A stretch of 60,251 nt of DNA from Prevotella sp. UBA2456 (GCA_002342415.1 DDPY01000031.1:80958-141208); one strand, 5' to 3'; shown: positions 1 to 9,035, counted from the first letter of the stretch. Notes: generated by a model from the sequence alone, not told the origin. A program made the numbers and translations.

Positions 1-185
1 ACATACCATACCCTTGAGCATGGCTACAGTATGGCATCATAGGGAGAAAACCGAGGCATCTCCCTGCATAATGACTACCAGCTATATGTGAGAATTGAAT
101 ATATATAGTGGATGTCTGTGGAGTGCTGACAGATAGTAAGGATGCGCTAACGGCACGTGAGTTTTACCAGATGATACAAAACCGT
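1..185. other. Unassigned left edge, possible coding remnants
   Basis: No intact gene is visible. On the plus strand short open stretches look weakly protein-like: one frame over about 1-110 is broken by a stop at 40-42, and another frame over about 110-200 reads ...LTDSKDALTAREFYQ.... These may be decayed gene pieces next to the broken ADP-ribosylglycohydrolase. I cannot assign a family. Confidence 0.25.
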
Positions 186-335
186 TCATTTTGCTACTGC
201 CAATGTCATCACAGAATCATCAGTAAAGTTGCTCGCTCCACAGAATAAATCAAAATCCGTAGACTTCGTATTACAAAACTCATACACAGAACCGATAATA
301 TCGCCTACCAGTGCTCCTAACATCTTTGTTGCCAT
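186..335 (-). pseudogene. ADP-ribosylglycohydrolase, N-terminal fragment
   Basis: The frame starts at ATG 335-333 and encodes 49 residues before a TGA at 188-186. It begins MATKMLGALVGDIIGS and continues with DFDLF and FTDDSVMTLAVA. This is the typical start of ADP-ribosylglycohydrolases (DraG/ARH fold), where the GD-x-x-GS and TDD segments bind Mg2+ and substrate. Intact members have roughly 250-300 residues, so about five sixths of the enzyme is missing. No continuation was found in other frames of 1-185, so this looks like a deletion remnant and not a single frameshift. It was not in the list of longer ORFs because of its size. It lies just downstream of the 192-aa gene on the same strand. 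Family recognition comes from the motif pattern only. Confidence 0.75.
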
Positions 336-346
336 ATTCTAAACTT

Positions 347-925
347 TTATATTTCACTTACCACCAACTCTCTCGGCAGTGTAATCACCTTCAAACGCTC
401 ATACCAGATACGTGAAGACCCAGCAATGTGTTTCTGCGTATGTCCGCTGATGATGTAGTAACTGGCCATATACTCATCCATCATCTCCAAGAACACTTTT
501 TTGATGCGCGAACACTTCTCGTTGATGGCGTTATCGAGTGGATTCACCAGGTGGTCCACACCCTCCATGATTTTCGCCTTGTCCATCATCTTTGCCGTCT
601 GCATATAGTAGCGGGTCAGTTCCTCACGATAGTCAGCCAGCCGCTTGAACTCAATACCTTCAGGATGCGCCAAAAACAGCAGATACACCGCTTTGTGTAC
701 AGGTTGCAACTCTATCTCTTTGTTGCCCAAATCTGCCAATAAGAACCTGTAATCCTTAGTGATCAGCAGCCTGCTCAGCTTCGCCTTTGCCGCCTCAATG
801 CGCAGTTCTTCGAGCAAGGGCGTACCAATGGCTCGCAACAGCAAGTCCTTACGATCTGCAGCAATCAGCTCCCTTACCGATGAAGCAAGCTCAGCAGCGA
901 TTTCTTCAGGTGTCCTTTCCATCAT
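347..925 (-). CDS. Hypothetical protein in operon with FtsZ-family gene
   Basis: A 192-residue protein with no signal peptide or membrane segment; it looks soluble and mostly helical. I do not recognise a domain. It starts with MMERTPEEIAAELASS and ends with a basic/hydrophobic segment (RIWYERLKVITLPREL). It begins 7 bases after the stop of the FtsZ-family gene and shares its strand, so both are very likely on one mRNA. Such tight linkage suggests a joint role with the tubulin-like protein, but that is inference. The ATG at 925 has a second Met codon directly behind it (MM), so the start may be either. Confidence 0.75.
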   Translation of the reverse strand: MMERTPEEIAAELASSVRELIAADRKDLLLRAIGTPLLEELRIEAAKAKLSRLLITKDYRFLLADLGNKEIELQPVHKAVYLLFLAHPEGIEFKRLADYREELTRYYMQTAKMMDKAKIMEGVDHLVNPLDNAINEKCSRIKKVFLEMMDEYMASYYIISGHTQKHIAGSSRIWYERLKVITLPRELVVSEI

Positions 926-932
926 CTGCTGA

Positions 933-2147
933 CTATTCTTCTGTTTCGGTGATGATGTTTGACAGCCAATTCCTGACCTTATTGCCTATAGTGGGCTGAG
1001 GCTTCGTTTCTACCTCTATCACTGGCGGCTCCGGCTCTGGAGCAGGCTCAACTACAAAATCGGGCTCTGGTGCCGGTTCCTCTGTTTCCTTCTTGACAGG
1101 TCTGTATAATTGCGGTATCAGGCTCTCGTAGTAAGCATCATCCTTCAACGATTCGTCTATATCCTGGCTTTCTTCCATACCTGTGGCCAATATCGTCACC
1201 TTAGCATCCTCGCCAATGCTGTTATCGCTCGATATGCCCCAAATCACCTCGATATACGGATCCAGACTGTCAAAGAAATCGTCAATCTCCTGCATCTCGG
1301 GCACCATGATGGGGGCTTCCTCGCTGGAATAGATATTGAACAAGATTCGCTTGGCTTTGCTGATATCACTACCATAGAGCAGTGGCGAGTGCAAGGCATT
1401 CTGTATAGCCCGTTCCACTCGTTTTTCACCGCTGGCTCGTCCCATTGCCATGATAGCACCGCCGCCGTCGCGCATCGTCGTTTCCACATCACGGAAGTCA
1501 AGGTCAATCCCACCGTTGCTACTCACCGTTATCAGTTCCGATATGCCCATTACAGCATCCTTCAGGATGTTGTCTGCCCGTGCAAATGATTCCTTTACAG
1601 AGATGGGGGTGTCGGCATAGACATCACACAATCGTTCGTTGTTGATGATGAGCAGCGCATCCACATTCTTCCGCATCTCGTCCACACCCTTCAGTGCACG
1701 GATAATCTTCTGCTTCTTTTCAAAGCGGAAAGGGATGGTCACGATTCCGATGGTCAGCAGCCCCATCTTCTTTGCCACACTGGCCACCACAGGTGCCGAT
1801 CCCGTACCCGTTCCACCTCCCATGCTGGCTGTGATGAACACCATCTTCGTGCCATCGCTCAACAGATGTTCGATGTCGGCAATGTTCTTCTCTGCCTCTG
1901 ACCGCCCGATTTCAGGCTTACCACCTGCACCAAGTCCCTCGCCGAGGAGTATCTTGACAGGCACAGGCGATGGGGCCAGCGACTTGCTATCCGTGTTACA
2001 CACCGCCAGTGTCACACCGGAAATCTTCTCGTCGTACATATTCCTGACGGCATTGCATCCGCCACCGCCCACACCAATCACCTTGATGATTCCCTGCATC
2101 TTGTCCTCAACAGGTCCGAAGTCCAATAATGTGTCCATATTCTCCAT
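933..2147 (-). CDS. FtsZ-family tubulin-like GTPase, likely a paralog
   Basis: A 404-residue protein with the complete FtsZ GTPase fold. It shows the N-terminal GVGGGGCNAV loop (residues 25-34), the tubulin signature GGGTGTGSAP at 110-119, and a T7 synergy loop DLDFRDV at 215-221. In that loop the usual Asn of NxDxxD is Asp, while the two catalytic Asp are kept. The globular part ends near 330. A Pro/Glu-rich linker (about 345-385) follows, then a basic amphipathic tail (KVRNWLSNI). FtsZ forms the cytokinetic ring using GTP. The canonical Bacteroidota ftsZ sits in the dcw cluster behind ftsQ/ftsA. Here none of those genes is near and a 192-aa unknown follows, so this is more likely a second, specialised copy. 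Known: fold and motifs. Inferred: paralog status. Confidence 0.88.
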   Translation of the reverse strand: MENMDTLLDFGPVEDKMQGIIKVIGVGGGGCNAVRNMYDEKISGVTLAVCNTDSKSLAPSPVPVKILLGEGLGAGGKPEIGRSEAEKNIADIEHLLSDGTKMVFITASMGGGTGTGSAPVVASVAKKMGLLTIGIVTIPFRFEKKQKIIRALKGVDEMRKNVDALLIINNERLCDVYADTPISVKESFARADNILKDAVMGISELITVSSNGGIDLDFRDVETTMRDGGGAIMAMGRASGEKRVERAIQNALHSPLLYGSDISKAKRILFNIYSSEEAPIMVPEMQEIDDFFDSLDPYIEVIWGISSDNSIGEDAKVTILATGMEESQDIDESLKDDAYYESLIPQLYRPVKKETEEPAPEPDFVVEPAPEPEPPVIEVETKPQPTIGNKVRNWLSNIITETEE

Positions 2148-2164
2148 ATATTCAAATCTGGATG

Positions 2165-2172
2165 CAAAGATA
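2165..2172 (-). promoter_or_regulatory. -7 box for FtsZ-family operon
   Basis: On the minus strand this reads TATCTTTG, the Bacteroidota -7 element, 17 bases before the ATG at 2147. Confidence 0.6.
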
Positions 2173-2289
2173 CATGTTTTTTACGGAATCACCAAGCGTT
2201 CACAAGGCTTGCGAAAAGGCAATTTTACTCCCATATCACCATGTTTCGAGGTAATGCTATCTTCTTTGCTCCATCGTCACACCCTTTGT

Positions 2290-2592
2290 TTATAACCGAA
2301 TCATCCAACTCCAGCTTCTATCTCTTTCTGAGCATAGATTACTGCGGATACTACAAAACTGGATGATGTCCTTTTGAACATTCGACAACTGCTTATAGGG
2401 AATACGAACTATATTTGTCCTATCTTTGGCTTCTTCGACTCCATCATTGTCTCTTTTTGTAGCTTCATTATTTTCTATATACTTCGAAGACAGTGAGTTA
2501 TCTCTATCCTCTTCGTCTCTTTTATCTCTGTATTCTCTGTCACTATCTCTATCATTCTTAACATCAGCTTCTCTCACTCTAACCATACTCAT
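2290..2592 (-). pseudogene. Possible decayed regulator tail, low-complexity stretch
   Basis: A 100-codon frame whose first half is an Arg/Asp/Glu-rich low-complexity segment made by imperfect GAGATA-like repeats (about 2490-2580). Its second half (IPYKQLSNVQKDIIQFCS) resembles the winged-helix tail of Bacteroidales ATP-binding or Fic-type regulators. After FCS the reading seems to shift: a neighbouring frame gives IYAQKEIEAGVG and then a stop. It lies downstream of the BRO-Fic gene on the same strand and could be a broken last gene of that operon. The low complexity also makes a chance ORF possible. Confidence 0.35.
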
Positions 2593-2661
2593 AAGTAAGC
2601 CTAGAAGCAGCTTAGAGTATGCCTACATCTTGGGTAGAGCTTGCCAAGTGCTTGCCAAATC

Positions 2662-3537
2662 CTATTCTTCCTGCTCATAGTAATATGAATAGTCAATGCC
2701 TTTCATGAATATCTCGCGGTCATCAATCTTGTCAGTCATTGCACCTTCGAGCAATTCATGGATGCGACTACTATCCGTATGGCTGGCAATCATGGCGTCG
2801 AGATAGTCACGTTTATCAATCCGGCTCCAATCCACGCACATCTTTATACGCTTCTTGAATATCATGTCAAGCCAAATACGCGTAGAGCGACCGTTGCCCT
2901 CCATAAATGGGTGGGCCGCATTCATCTCCACGTATTTCTCTACAATCTCGTCGAAAGTCGTCTCTGGCATCGCCTCTACGGTTTTCAAGTAGCTGTGCAG
3001 ATGCTCTGCCAAACAAAACAAAGTATTCCCCTTAGCGATGGTTTTCGTACGAATCTTGCCAGCGAAGTCATATAGCCCACCAAACAGATAGGCATGAATC
3101 TGCTGCAGCGCCTTAACAGTGCCCACATCTTTTTCTGCCACCAGATTGCTCTCCCACAGCGTGTAGGCCTTCTTCTGGCTCTGTCCGTCAATGGTATTGT
3201 CGCTATAGGTGAACCAGTCGAGGAAGTCCATTGACTGCTGGTTCCGAATGGCCTTGGCAAGCTTATCGACACCAGCTTGGCTGATGACATCGGTGTTATA
3301 TTTCTTTCCGTCAGCCGCAGTCAGTTTCAGTTGGGTAGTGTCACTAACCACCTCACTCTGCTCTTTCCGCAGTTTAGCCTTCAGGTACTTCCAGTAATTA
3401 CGGTTCTTCTCATGGTCATCCTGTTGGTTGATAGCCCCTACGATGTCCAGCACAGAAAACCACCAGTGGTTCCCATCCTCATCCCACACGGCTCGCACCT
3501 TATGGTCTTTGTAAAACCGAATTGATACTTTGCTCAT
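2662..3537 (-). CDS. BRO-N/Fic domain protein
   Basis: Two domains are visible. The N-terminal about 110 residues (SIRFYKDHKVRAVW..., then WFSVLDIVGAIN) resemble the BRO/antirepressor type N-terminus. The C-terminal part is a Fic domain with the active-site motif HPFMEGNGRSTR (residues 209-220 from the chosen start). Fic proteins transfer AMP or other phosphate-containing groups to target proteins; His is catalytic and the E/N/G/R residues bind Mg2+ and phosphates. I prefer the start at 3537 because the domain begins right behind it; an upstream ATG at 3627 would add 30 basic residues with no domain match. The gene follows the 1362-aa restriction-like gene (stop at 3642) and probably is cotranscribed. 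The target is unknown. No clear inhibitory (S/T)xxxE(G/N) helix was seen. Confidence 0.85.
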   Translation of the reverse strand: MSKVSIRFYKDHKVRAVWDEDGNHWWFSVLDIVGAINQQDDHEKNRNYWKYLKAKLRKEQSEVVSDTTQLKLTAADGKKYNTDVISQAGVDKLAKAIRNQQSMDFLDWFTYSDNTIDGQSQKKAYTLWESNLVAEKDVGTVKALQQIHAYLFGGLYDFAGKIRTKTIAKGNTLFCLAEHLHSYLKTVEAMPETTFDEIVEKYVEMNAAHPFMEGNGRSTRIWLDMIFKKRIKMCVDWSRIDKRDYLDAMIASHTDSSRIHELLEGAMTDKIDDREIFMKGIDYSYYYEQEE

Positions 3538-3641
3538 ATCTCGTCTTCCTTTATTTCTGGTAACGTTTCTGTTCTTTGTCTTATAGCCTTGCTGCTCAGC
3601 GGTGTGACATATCTGTCCCCGTGTCACATATAGTGTTAATC

Positions 3642-6600
3642 TTATTCCATTGGTTTTACATTACGTTCGATATAGTCAGCATAATACTCCAGCCCGTACT
3701 TGGCATACAGGTCCTGGTCAATCTCATGAATGGATTTTGTCCAATCTATATCGGAATTGCCCGTGAAGTCTTGGTTGGGAACAAATACCCAAGCTTCTCT
3801 AGTTGTATGCTGGGTTACTTTTCTTATACCCAACATTGTTCTGGCGAATTTTGTTTTCATATATTTGACGCAAGCCATAGCCTCTTCTTCTGTGTCAAAT
3901 TTTCCAATACTAAGGAATGTGACTGTGTGCGCATGTTTTGGTAAGCCCACAATTGGCTCACCTAATGTTTCGCCAAATTTACCACTCCCGTTTGCTACAG
4001 GAATGAAAACCTTGTATGAATTAAAATTATCAGGCAGTTTCAAATAGTCGCTCTTTATCCATTTTGCGATTCTAATATCATTTTCTCTTCCAACGATAAG
4101 AGCATAATCATCGGTATTTGGGGCTTCTTCATAAAATACTTCAGGGAACAAGGTAAATATTGTTGTACCGACATCAAATCGGTGCCCTTCACTCTGCCTA
4201 CCTTCAAACTCAGGATGTTCCGTATAAAATACTTCTTTCAATTGGTAGAGGTCACGAGGATAGACGTTAATGCTAAAATTCTCTGTAGCCTTATCCCATA
4301 CGATGTCCTTTATTTCACGCAATTCTTCTTGACGAATAAAGGTTCCTATCGGTTCAAATTTGGACAGGGCATCCCACATGGTTATGGCGACACCACCTTT
4401 GATTTCTACATTATCGAAGACATCAGCCCCATTAGGCCAGTAGCGTATTACTTTATAATGCTCATCTTTGAACATTTTCTTATTCCACTTTTTAGGTGTT
4501 TTCCCTGCATTGAAGAGAAAACGTCCAGGATGTATGATGCTTCCTAATTCTGATGCCTGCCTACCCAAATCAATAAATCGGTGATATAATGGCTCTTTGT
4601 TCACACCAATATTGTATGGCGGATTACTGACTACTGCATTGAATTTCATATTTTTATTACCGTTATTTACGTTCCAATATTTGCTTGAATTCAGATCTTT
4701 GACAATTTTCTCTTTCTTTTGATTGTTTTTCTTTGTGTCGTTCAAGCGAAGTGTTTCAACAAGTTTGGGATAGACCTTGCAATGTATTTCTACGTTTCGA
4801 TAACCTCTCAATACACGCTCCGTTATCTTCTTGGCCATTTCGGTCTTACACAGTACAAACATATTATTAAGTAAAACCTTATCCCATAGCAAATACTCTT
4901 CTTCTACCGATTCGGGATGATTTGCATCACAATAAATATGCCATAGTGTATATGTAAGATACAGAGGATAGACACCCGACTTGGAGTTGATTTCCAGAAT
5001 CTGGGAGTCAGTGCTAAAGATGCGACCTGTAAACGGTTTGCGTTCTACCCAACGAGGAGAACCAGGAAGAAGGTTCTTGTATTGCTCGTCGTAGAAATTG
5101 AAACCGCCTATAGTGATTCCCATGTGCATATTCACGACCCACCAAGGAGTAAGCACGGTTTCATGGTCAGGATAATGGAAGGTGGATAGCATCCGTGCTA
5201 TTTCTATGACTCGTCGTTCTACTGGCAGACCATCAGCTTCCCTCGTCTTAGTGATAATCTCTGCTGTGCAGGAGACGAGCAATTCTTCCCTTACAAGATG
5301 AGCAATCTGCTGAAGCATCGGTTTGCCAAATCCTTCGGGCATGAATTCTTCCCACGAGGGTTGGTCAATTACTTCGTCTTTCAATAATTCTGCAATACTC
5401 AGATGCTTTGCATCTTCAACAGCTCCGAACAGCAACAAAGGAATACGTACAAAGATTTGGTCGAGTACACTCTGTGAACGCTTGCGACGTTCTTCCTCTT
5501 CTTTAAATTGTGACTTTGGACGTGGAGTGGTCGCAGGCTTCTTTTTCTTGTTTTTTGTTTTCTTAGTTGCATCTTCGCCTTTCAAGCCGCTGTCACTTAT
5601 CTTCACTTTGCCATCGGAGGTTGTCTTCACTTGGTTGCCCTCAAAGATTTTTCCGATTTCTGCCAGAAGGTCATGGTCCTCTTGAGAAAAGTCTGCAAAA
5701 CTTTTGTGAAGCATACGACCTTTAAAACCATTTCCTAGTACATGTTCTATATAAGCACGATTAACTTGTTTGAGAAGCTTTTGGGCATTGTACTCTATCT
5801 CCTTTCCGCCCTTCATGGCGATTACGGGGCACAAGCGAAGCATACTTTCTATACGCTCAGCCTTTTCACGTTTCTGTCCTGGCTGCTGCGGCTGACGCTC
5901 AATATATTCGTCGATGACAGAAAGCGTTCGGTCGGGTGAAAAGTCGAAAGCATAACAGTTGGATTTGATGGCTCCATTCTTAAAAGGAGTCTGTCCACGG
6001 AAAATGGTCTGCATGTAGTTGCCTGAATCTACATCGTAACCACCACGAAGCATAAACACACCAGTCCACTCTGGCACCGACACTCCAGTAGTCAACCGAC
6101 CACAGGACAGGGTGATAGTACGTGGCAATATCTTTACAGCTTCCTGCACCTTCTTCAACATGTCATTGCCAAGTTTCTCTATCTTCTTGGAATCATCTTC
6201 ATCAAGACCTTCCATCTTGCTGCCTTCACCTGCGACATTGATGATTTTATAGCCAAGTTCTTTGCAAAGACGATGTTCTTGAATTAGTTTCTCCAATGCA
6301 TGAGCACCATCAACACTGGGCAACATCCACAATGTATGACTCAATCCATTTCGGAATTGTTCATTGCTGTAAGGATATTGGCTCCCATCGCTTTCGTCGC
6401 ACAACATGTCCAGGAACTTTACAACGTGGTCTTCATGGACGAATTTCCCTTTCGATTCGTTAGTGGGTAAAGGAACACCATCTTTTTTTTCATCTCCTGA
6501 CCAAACACGGAAGAACTCTGCAAAGTTGAAGAAATCCTCCTCTGTTCGGGTGTAATTGTTCGTCTCAAATACATCCCCTAAGTTATAAGCATAGATGTTG

Positions 6601-7730
6601 AGCTTTGCCAATCCTTCATAAGGGTTGGACTCATTGGGATGGTTTTTGTACCAGTTCTTTTTGGCTTCCTGCTCCATCTCATAGTCCCAGGTATAGATTT
6701 CTTCGCCAGAAAAGTTATGAAGTATGTTAAAAGGAGTACCCGACAAATAGAGTAAGTATGGATTGCGATTTTCCAACAACCCCTTTATTACATTTTTACC
6801 AAGAACCGTTTCTGTACCTTCATGTGCTTCGTCAAGAATAATCAAGTCCCATTCGGTTTGGAAAACATCATCATTTTTGTTAATACCCTTGTCTGAGACT
6901 TTCTTGGAACCACGGAGATCTTGCATGGATGCAAAATAGATATAGCGAATGCCCTTTTCGTAAAAGTCTTTTTCAAGGGTTTGAAAGTCCTTTCCTTTAT
7001 CGTCTTTCTCATCACAAAAGGCAAACTTATCACCTTTCTTTGACCCATACTGCTGGTTCTTGAAATCCAACTTGTGGTAATCTTCAAACCAACCACTTCT
7101 AACGGCAGGACGATGTGTAAGAATAAGAACACGGTTGTATTCCTTCTGACGTATCAGTTCTAGAGCACAAAGCGTCTTACCAAAGCGCATCTTGGCATTC
7201 CACAAGTATTGATGGCCTGTGGAAAAATGGGCTATTGTGTTGTCAATAGCATTCTTTTGCTCTTCTCTAAACTTAATTGGCTCTTTTTCTTTCTCTTCTT
7301 TTGGTGGCCCATCAATTACCTCCTGCTCATTCTTAACCGCCGCAATGGCTTTGATAACCATTTCAAGGTCAACCTCATACCATTCTTGGGGATTACCGTT
7401 AGAGAGATTGAAGTCTTTCTTCTTATAGCCACTATGCTTCAATACTTCACGGACGGTATAGTCATCAAAACTGCAACGTCTTCCTTTGCTATCTTCAAAA
7501 TATGCGACCTCTGTGTATAGGAGTTCAAAATCAACCGCAGCAGTAACTGTTTCATCTTTGATACGCTCTATAGCTGCTCTATTGAGTGCATCGCAATTAG
7601 GAGTCAATTCCTTAACATCATAAGCATTCACAGAGGCTTTGCCTATTTTCAAAGCACCACGATGTTTCTCGTCATCGATTTTGTATACATAGATAAGTGT
7701 ATATTGGGTTGTCTGAATTGAAATTGCCAT
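3642..7730 (-). CDS. GIY-YIG / SF2 helicase / N6-adenine methylase fusion
   Basis: A single 1362-residue protein. Residues about 10-100 look like a GIY-YIG/T5orf172-type nuclease (LIYVYKI ... GALKIGKA). Residues 150-600 form an SF2 helicase: Walker-A-like MRFGKT at 181-186, DEAH at 300-303, SGTP at 330-333, and late motifs around 547-580. A Lys-rich linker spans 722-751. Residues about 850-1200 are an N6-adenine methylase: a divergent motif I ILEINSKSGVYPLY at 911-924 and the catalytic SNPPYN at 1035-1040. Nuclease, translocase and methylase in one chain point to a restriction-modification or other DNA-defence enzyme, comparable to single-chain type I/III/IIG systems. The gene starts 4 bases after its 334-aa partner. 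Its base use is more AT-rich than the housekeeping genes, consistent with transfer. Target sequence and cleavage activity cannot be read from the sequence. Confidence 0.85.
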   Translation of the reverse strand: MAISIQTTQYTLIYVYKIDDEKHRGALKIGKASVNAYDVKELTPNCDALNRAAIERIKDETVTAAVDFELLYTEVAYFEDSKGRRCSFDDYTVREVLKHSGYKKKDFNLSNGNPQEWYEVDLEMVIKAIAAVKNEQEVIDGPPKEEKEKEPIKFREEQKNAIDNTIAHFSTGHQYLWNAKMRFGKTLCALELIRQKEYNRVLILTHRPAVRSGWFEDYHKLDFKNQQYGSKKGDKFAFCDEKDDKGKDFQTLEKDFYEKGIRYIYFASMQDLRGSKKVSDKGINKNDDVFQTEWDLIILDEAHEGTETVLGKNVIKGLLENRNPYLLYLSGTPFNILHNFSGEEIYTWDYEMEQEAKKNWYKNHPNESNPYEGLAKLNIYAYNLGDVFETNNYTRTEEDFFNFAEFFRVWSGDEKKDGVPLPTNESKGKFVHEDHVVKFLDMLCDESDGSQYPYSNEQFRNGLSHTLWMLPSVDGAHALEKLIQEHRLCKELGYKIINVAGEGSKMEGLDEDDSKKIEKLGNDMLKKVQEAVKILPRTITLSCGRLTTGVSVPEWTGVFMLRGGYDVDSGNYMQTIFRGQTPFKNGAIKSNCYAFDFSPDRTLSVIDEYIERQPQQPGQKREKAERIESMLRLCPVIAMKGGKEIEYNAQKLLKQVNRAYIEHVLGNGFKGRMLHKSFADFSQEDHDLLAEIGKIFEGNQVKTTSDGKVKISDSGLKGEDATKKTKNKKKKPATTPRPKSQFKEEEERRKRSQSVLDQIFVRIPLLLFGAVEDAKHLSIAELLKDEVIDQPSWEEFMPEGFGKPMLQQIAHLVREELLVSCTAEIITKTREADGLPVERRVIEIARMLSTFHYPDHETVLTPWWVVNMHMGITIGGFNFYDEQYKNLLPGSPRWVERKPFTGRIFSTDSQILEINSKSGVYPLYLTYTLWHIYCDANHPESVEEEYLLWDKVLLNNMFVLCKTEMAKKITERVLRGYRNVEIHCKVYPKLVETLRLNDTKKNNQKKEKIVKDLNSSKYWNVNNGNKNMKFNAVVSNPPYNIGVNKEPLYHRFIDLGRQASELGSIIHPGRFLFNAGKTPKKWNKKMFKDEHYKVIRYWPNGADVFDNVEIKGGVAITMWDALSKFEPIGTFIRQEELREIKDIVWDKATENFSINVYPRDLYQLKEVFYTEHPEFEGRQSEGHRFDVGTTIFTLFPEVFYEEAPNTDDYALIVGRENDIRIAKWIKSDYLKLPDNFNSYKVFIPVANGSGKFGETLGEPIVGLPKHAHTVTFLSIGKFDTEEEAMACVKYMKTKFARTMLGIRKVTQHTTREAWVFVPNQDFTGNSDIDWTKSIHEIDQDLYAKYGLEYYADYIERNVKPME

Positions 7731-7734
7731 AGAC

Positions 7735-8739
7735 CTATCGTTTATTGTTATTGGTATTTAAAATCGTCACAAACAAAACATCTTTTCCTATCAGAGGTTC
7801 CTGACTTGACCACTCTTTTATACGACAAAAGCGTTCTCTGACAGGGACATTGAATTCAAAGAGTTTTTCATCAAGAGACTCCGTTGGAGAATATCCGGGT
7901 ATGCCATAGGTCAACCCATCCATCTGCCAGATGTTCCACGAAATAATCTCAGCTGCTTTTCGTAGACATTCCTTATCGGGCAGTTTTTCAGTATTCCATT
8001 TAGCTTGGTAATACTCTATAAATGTAATCAGCAAGGATTCTCTGGCAAGAAGAAGGTTATCGCCTTGCCATTCAAAGCCATAAGTGGATTGTAAAGCCTT
8101 ATATGCTGCTCGCCTCCAGGTCTTATGCGTATTCTTACGCTGTGCAGCATTCATGTCAGGAGTTATGACTGGGGTATTGGTATTGATGAGTTGCAATTTG
8201 CGGTCGAGTAATCCTATTCGTCTAGAAATTGGAATCATAATGCCAGTTGTGGTATCGTAACGGCTACACAAATATGGTGCTTCACCACATGCCATTTCAA
8301 GACGAGCCTCCATGATGTATGAACGCCAGTCCTTACCTATGGGATATGGAGGAAATTGTTCTATTGGTTCCCATGTGTTGCCTCCTTCAACTTCGTGGTT
8401 GAAGACATCTTGATCAGTTTGGAACCACGCTTTGTCAATCAGGTTGTTCTGAGCATTGCATATCCATGAAGGAGTAAACACCTCGGCTTTATCCACGATT
8501 CGTCTTTTCTGTTCCTCTAACGATTTTGCGACACGAGGCTGAATTAAATGCTTGTTTTCACCACAAATCTTTTCAAGGGTGATAAAATCATGGAAACCAT
8601 AGCCTTCACCGCGTGACTTATAATCATCCGTTGCCCAAATGATATTCTCACCCGTGGTGCGGTCACGAAGGAGATTTACAAGTATCTCATGTCCCCATGA
8701 CTTTATTTCGTCTTCCAATATGTCTATTCCAAATGCCAT
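7735..8739 (-). CDS. Partner protein of the helicase-methylase
   Basis: A 334-residue soluble protein, first intact gene of the operon, ending 4 bases before the 1362-aa gene. It contains AEVFTPSWICNAQ (residues about 86-98), similar to the VFTP-x-W segment seen near the N-terminus of N6-methylases. It lacks an NPPY catalytic motif, so it is not a full methylase. A conserved-looking middle (ARLEMACGEAPYLCSRYDT, then RIGLLDRKL) and C-terminal YGIPG are also present. Proteins of this kind are found beside helicase-methylase genes in Bacteroidales and are often annotated as restriction subunits. A role as DNA-recognition or structural subunit is inference. The ATG at 8739 is preceded by the degraded GIY-YIG region. 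Confidence 0.75.
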   Translation of the reverse strand: MAFGIDILEDEIKSWGHEILVNLLRDRTTGENIIWATDDYKSRGEGYGFHDFITLEKICGENKHLIQPRVAKSLEEQKRRIVDKAEVFTPSWICNAQNNLIDKAWFQTDQDVFNHEVEGGNTWEPIEQFPPYPIGKDWRSYIMEARLEMACGEAPYLCSRYDTTTGIMIPISRRIGLLDRKLQLINTNTPVITPDMNAAQRKNTHKTWRRAAYKALQSTYGFEWQGDNLLLARESLLITFIEYYQAKWNTEKLPDKECLRKAAEIISWNIWQMDGLTYGIPGYSPTESLDEKLFEFNVPVRERFCRIKEWSSQEPLIGKDVLFVTILNTNNNKR

Positions 8740-8746
8740 CTCGATT

Positions 8747-8987
8747 TCATTTTACGATTATGGGGTTCTTATTCTCGATAGAATGCAATTCTGCACCAAA
8801 CTGGTGCAGTTTTTCCTGTCTCAAGGCATCGCCACGGAAATCGTGCGACGAAATGAAGGATATGAGAAATACTTGTCCCTTTGGTAGGCACCAGGGGCAT
8901 TTCGATGCTCTTGCCTATCTTCACCCAGTCTTCTCTGAAACTGGGGTTGGTCAGTATGTAAACATATCCAGATTCTTTATTTGTCAT
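8747..8987 (-). pseudogene. Truncated GIY-YIG nuclease plus orphan 3' coding piece
   Basis: From ATG 8987 the frame reads MTNKESGYVYILTNPSF followed by WVKIGKS, the start of a T5orf172-type GIY-YIG nuclease. Directly after KIGKS the family pattern is lost. A second frame on the same strand, opened by a TAG within the KIGK region and closed by TGA at 8749-8747, reads VFLISFISSHDFRGDALR and ends SIENKNPIIVK. That looks like the genuine C-terminus of another protein, 7 bases before the 334-aa gene. The simplest reading is a deletion that fused a nuclease 5' end to the 3' end of a former upstream operon gene. The family of the second piece is unknown to me. Confidence 0.6.
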
Positions 8988-9035
8988 TCTTTTCTGTCTT
9001 AGGTTTCCCTGTTCCGTATTGTCTATTTTTGACCA

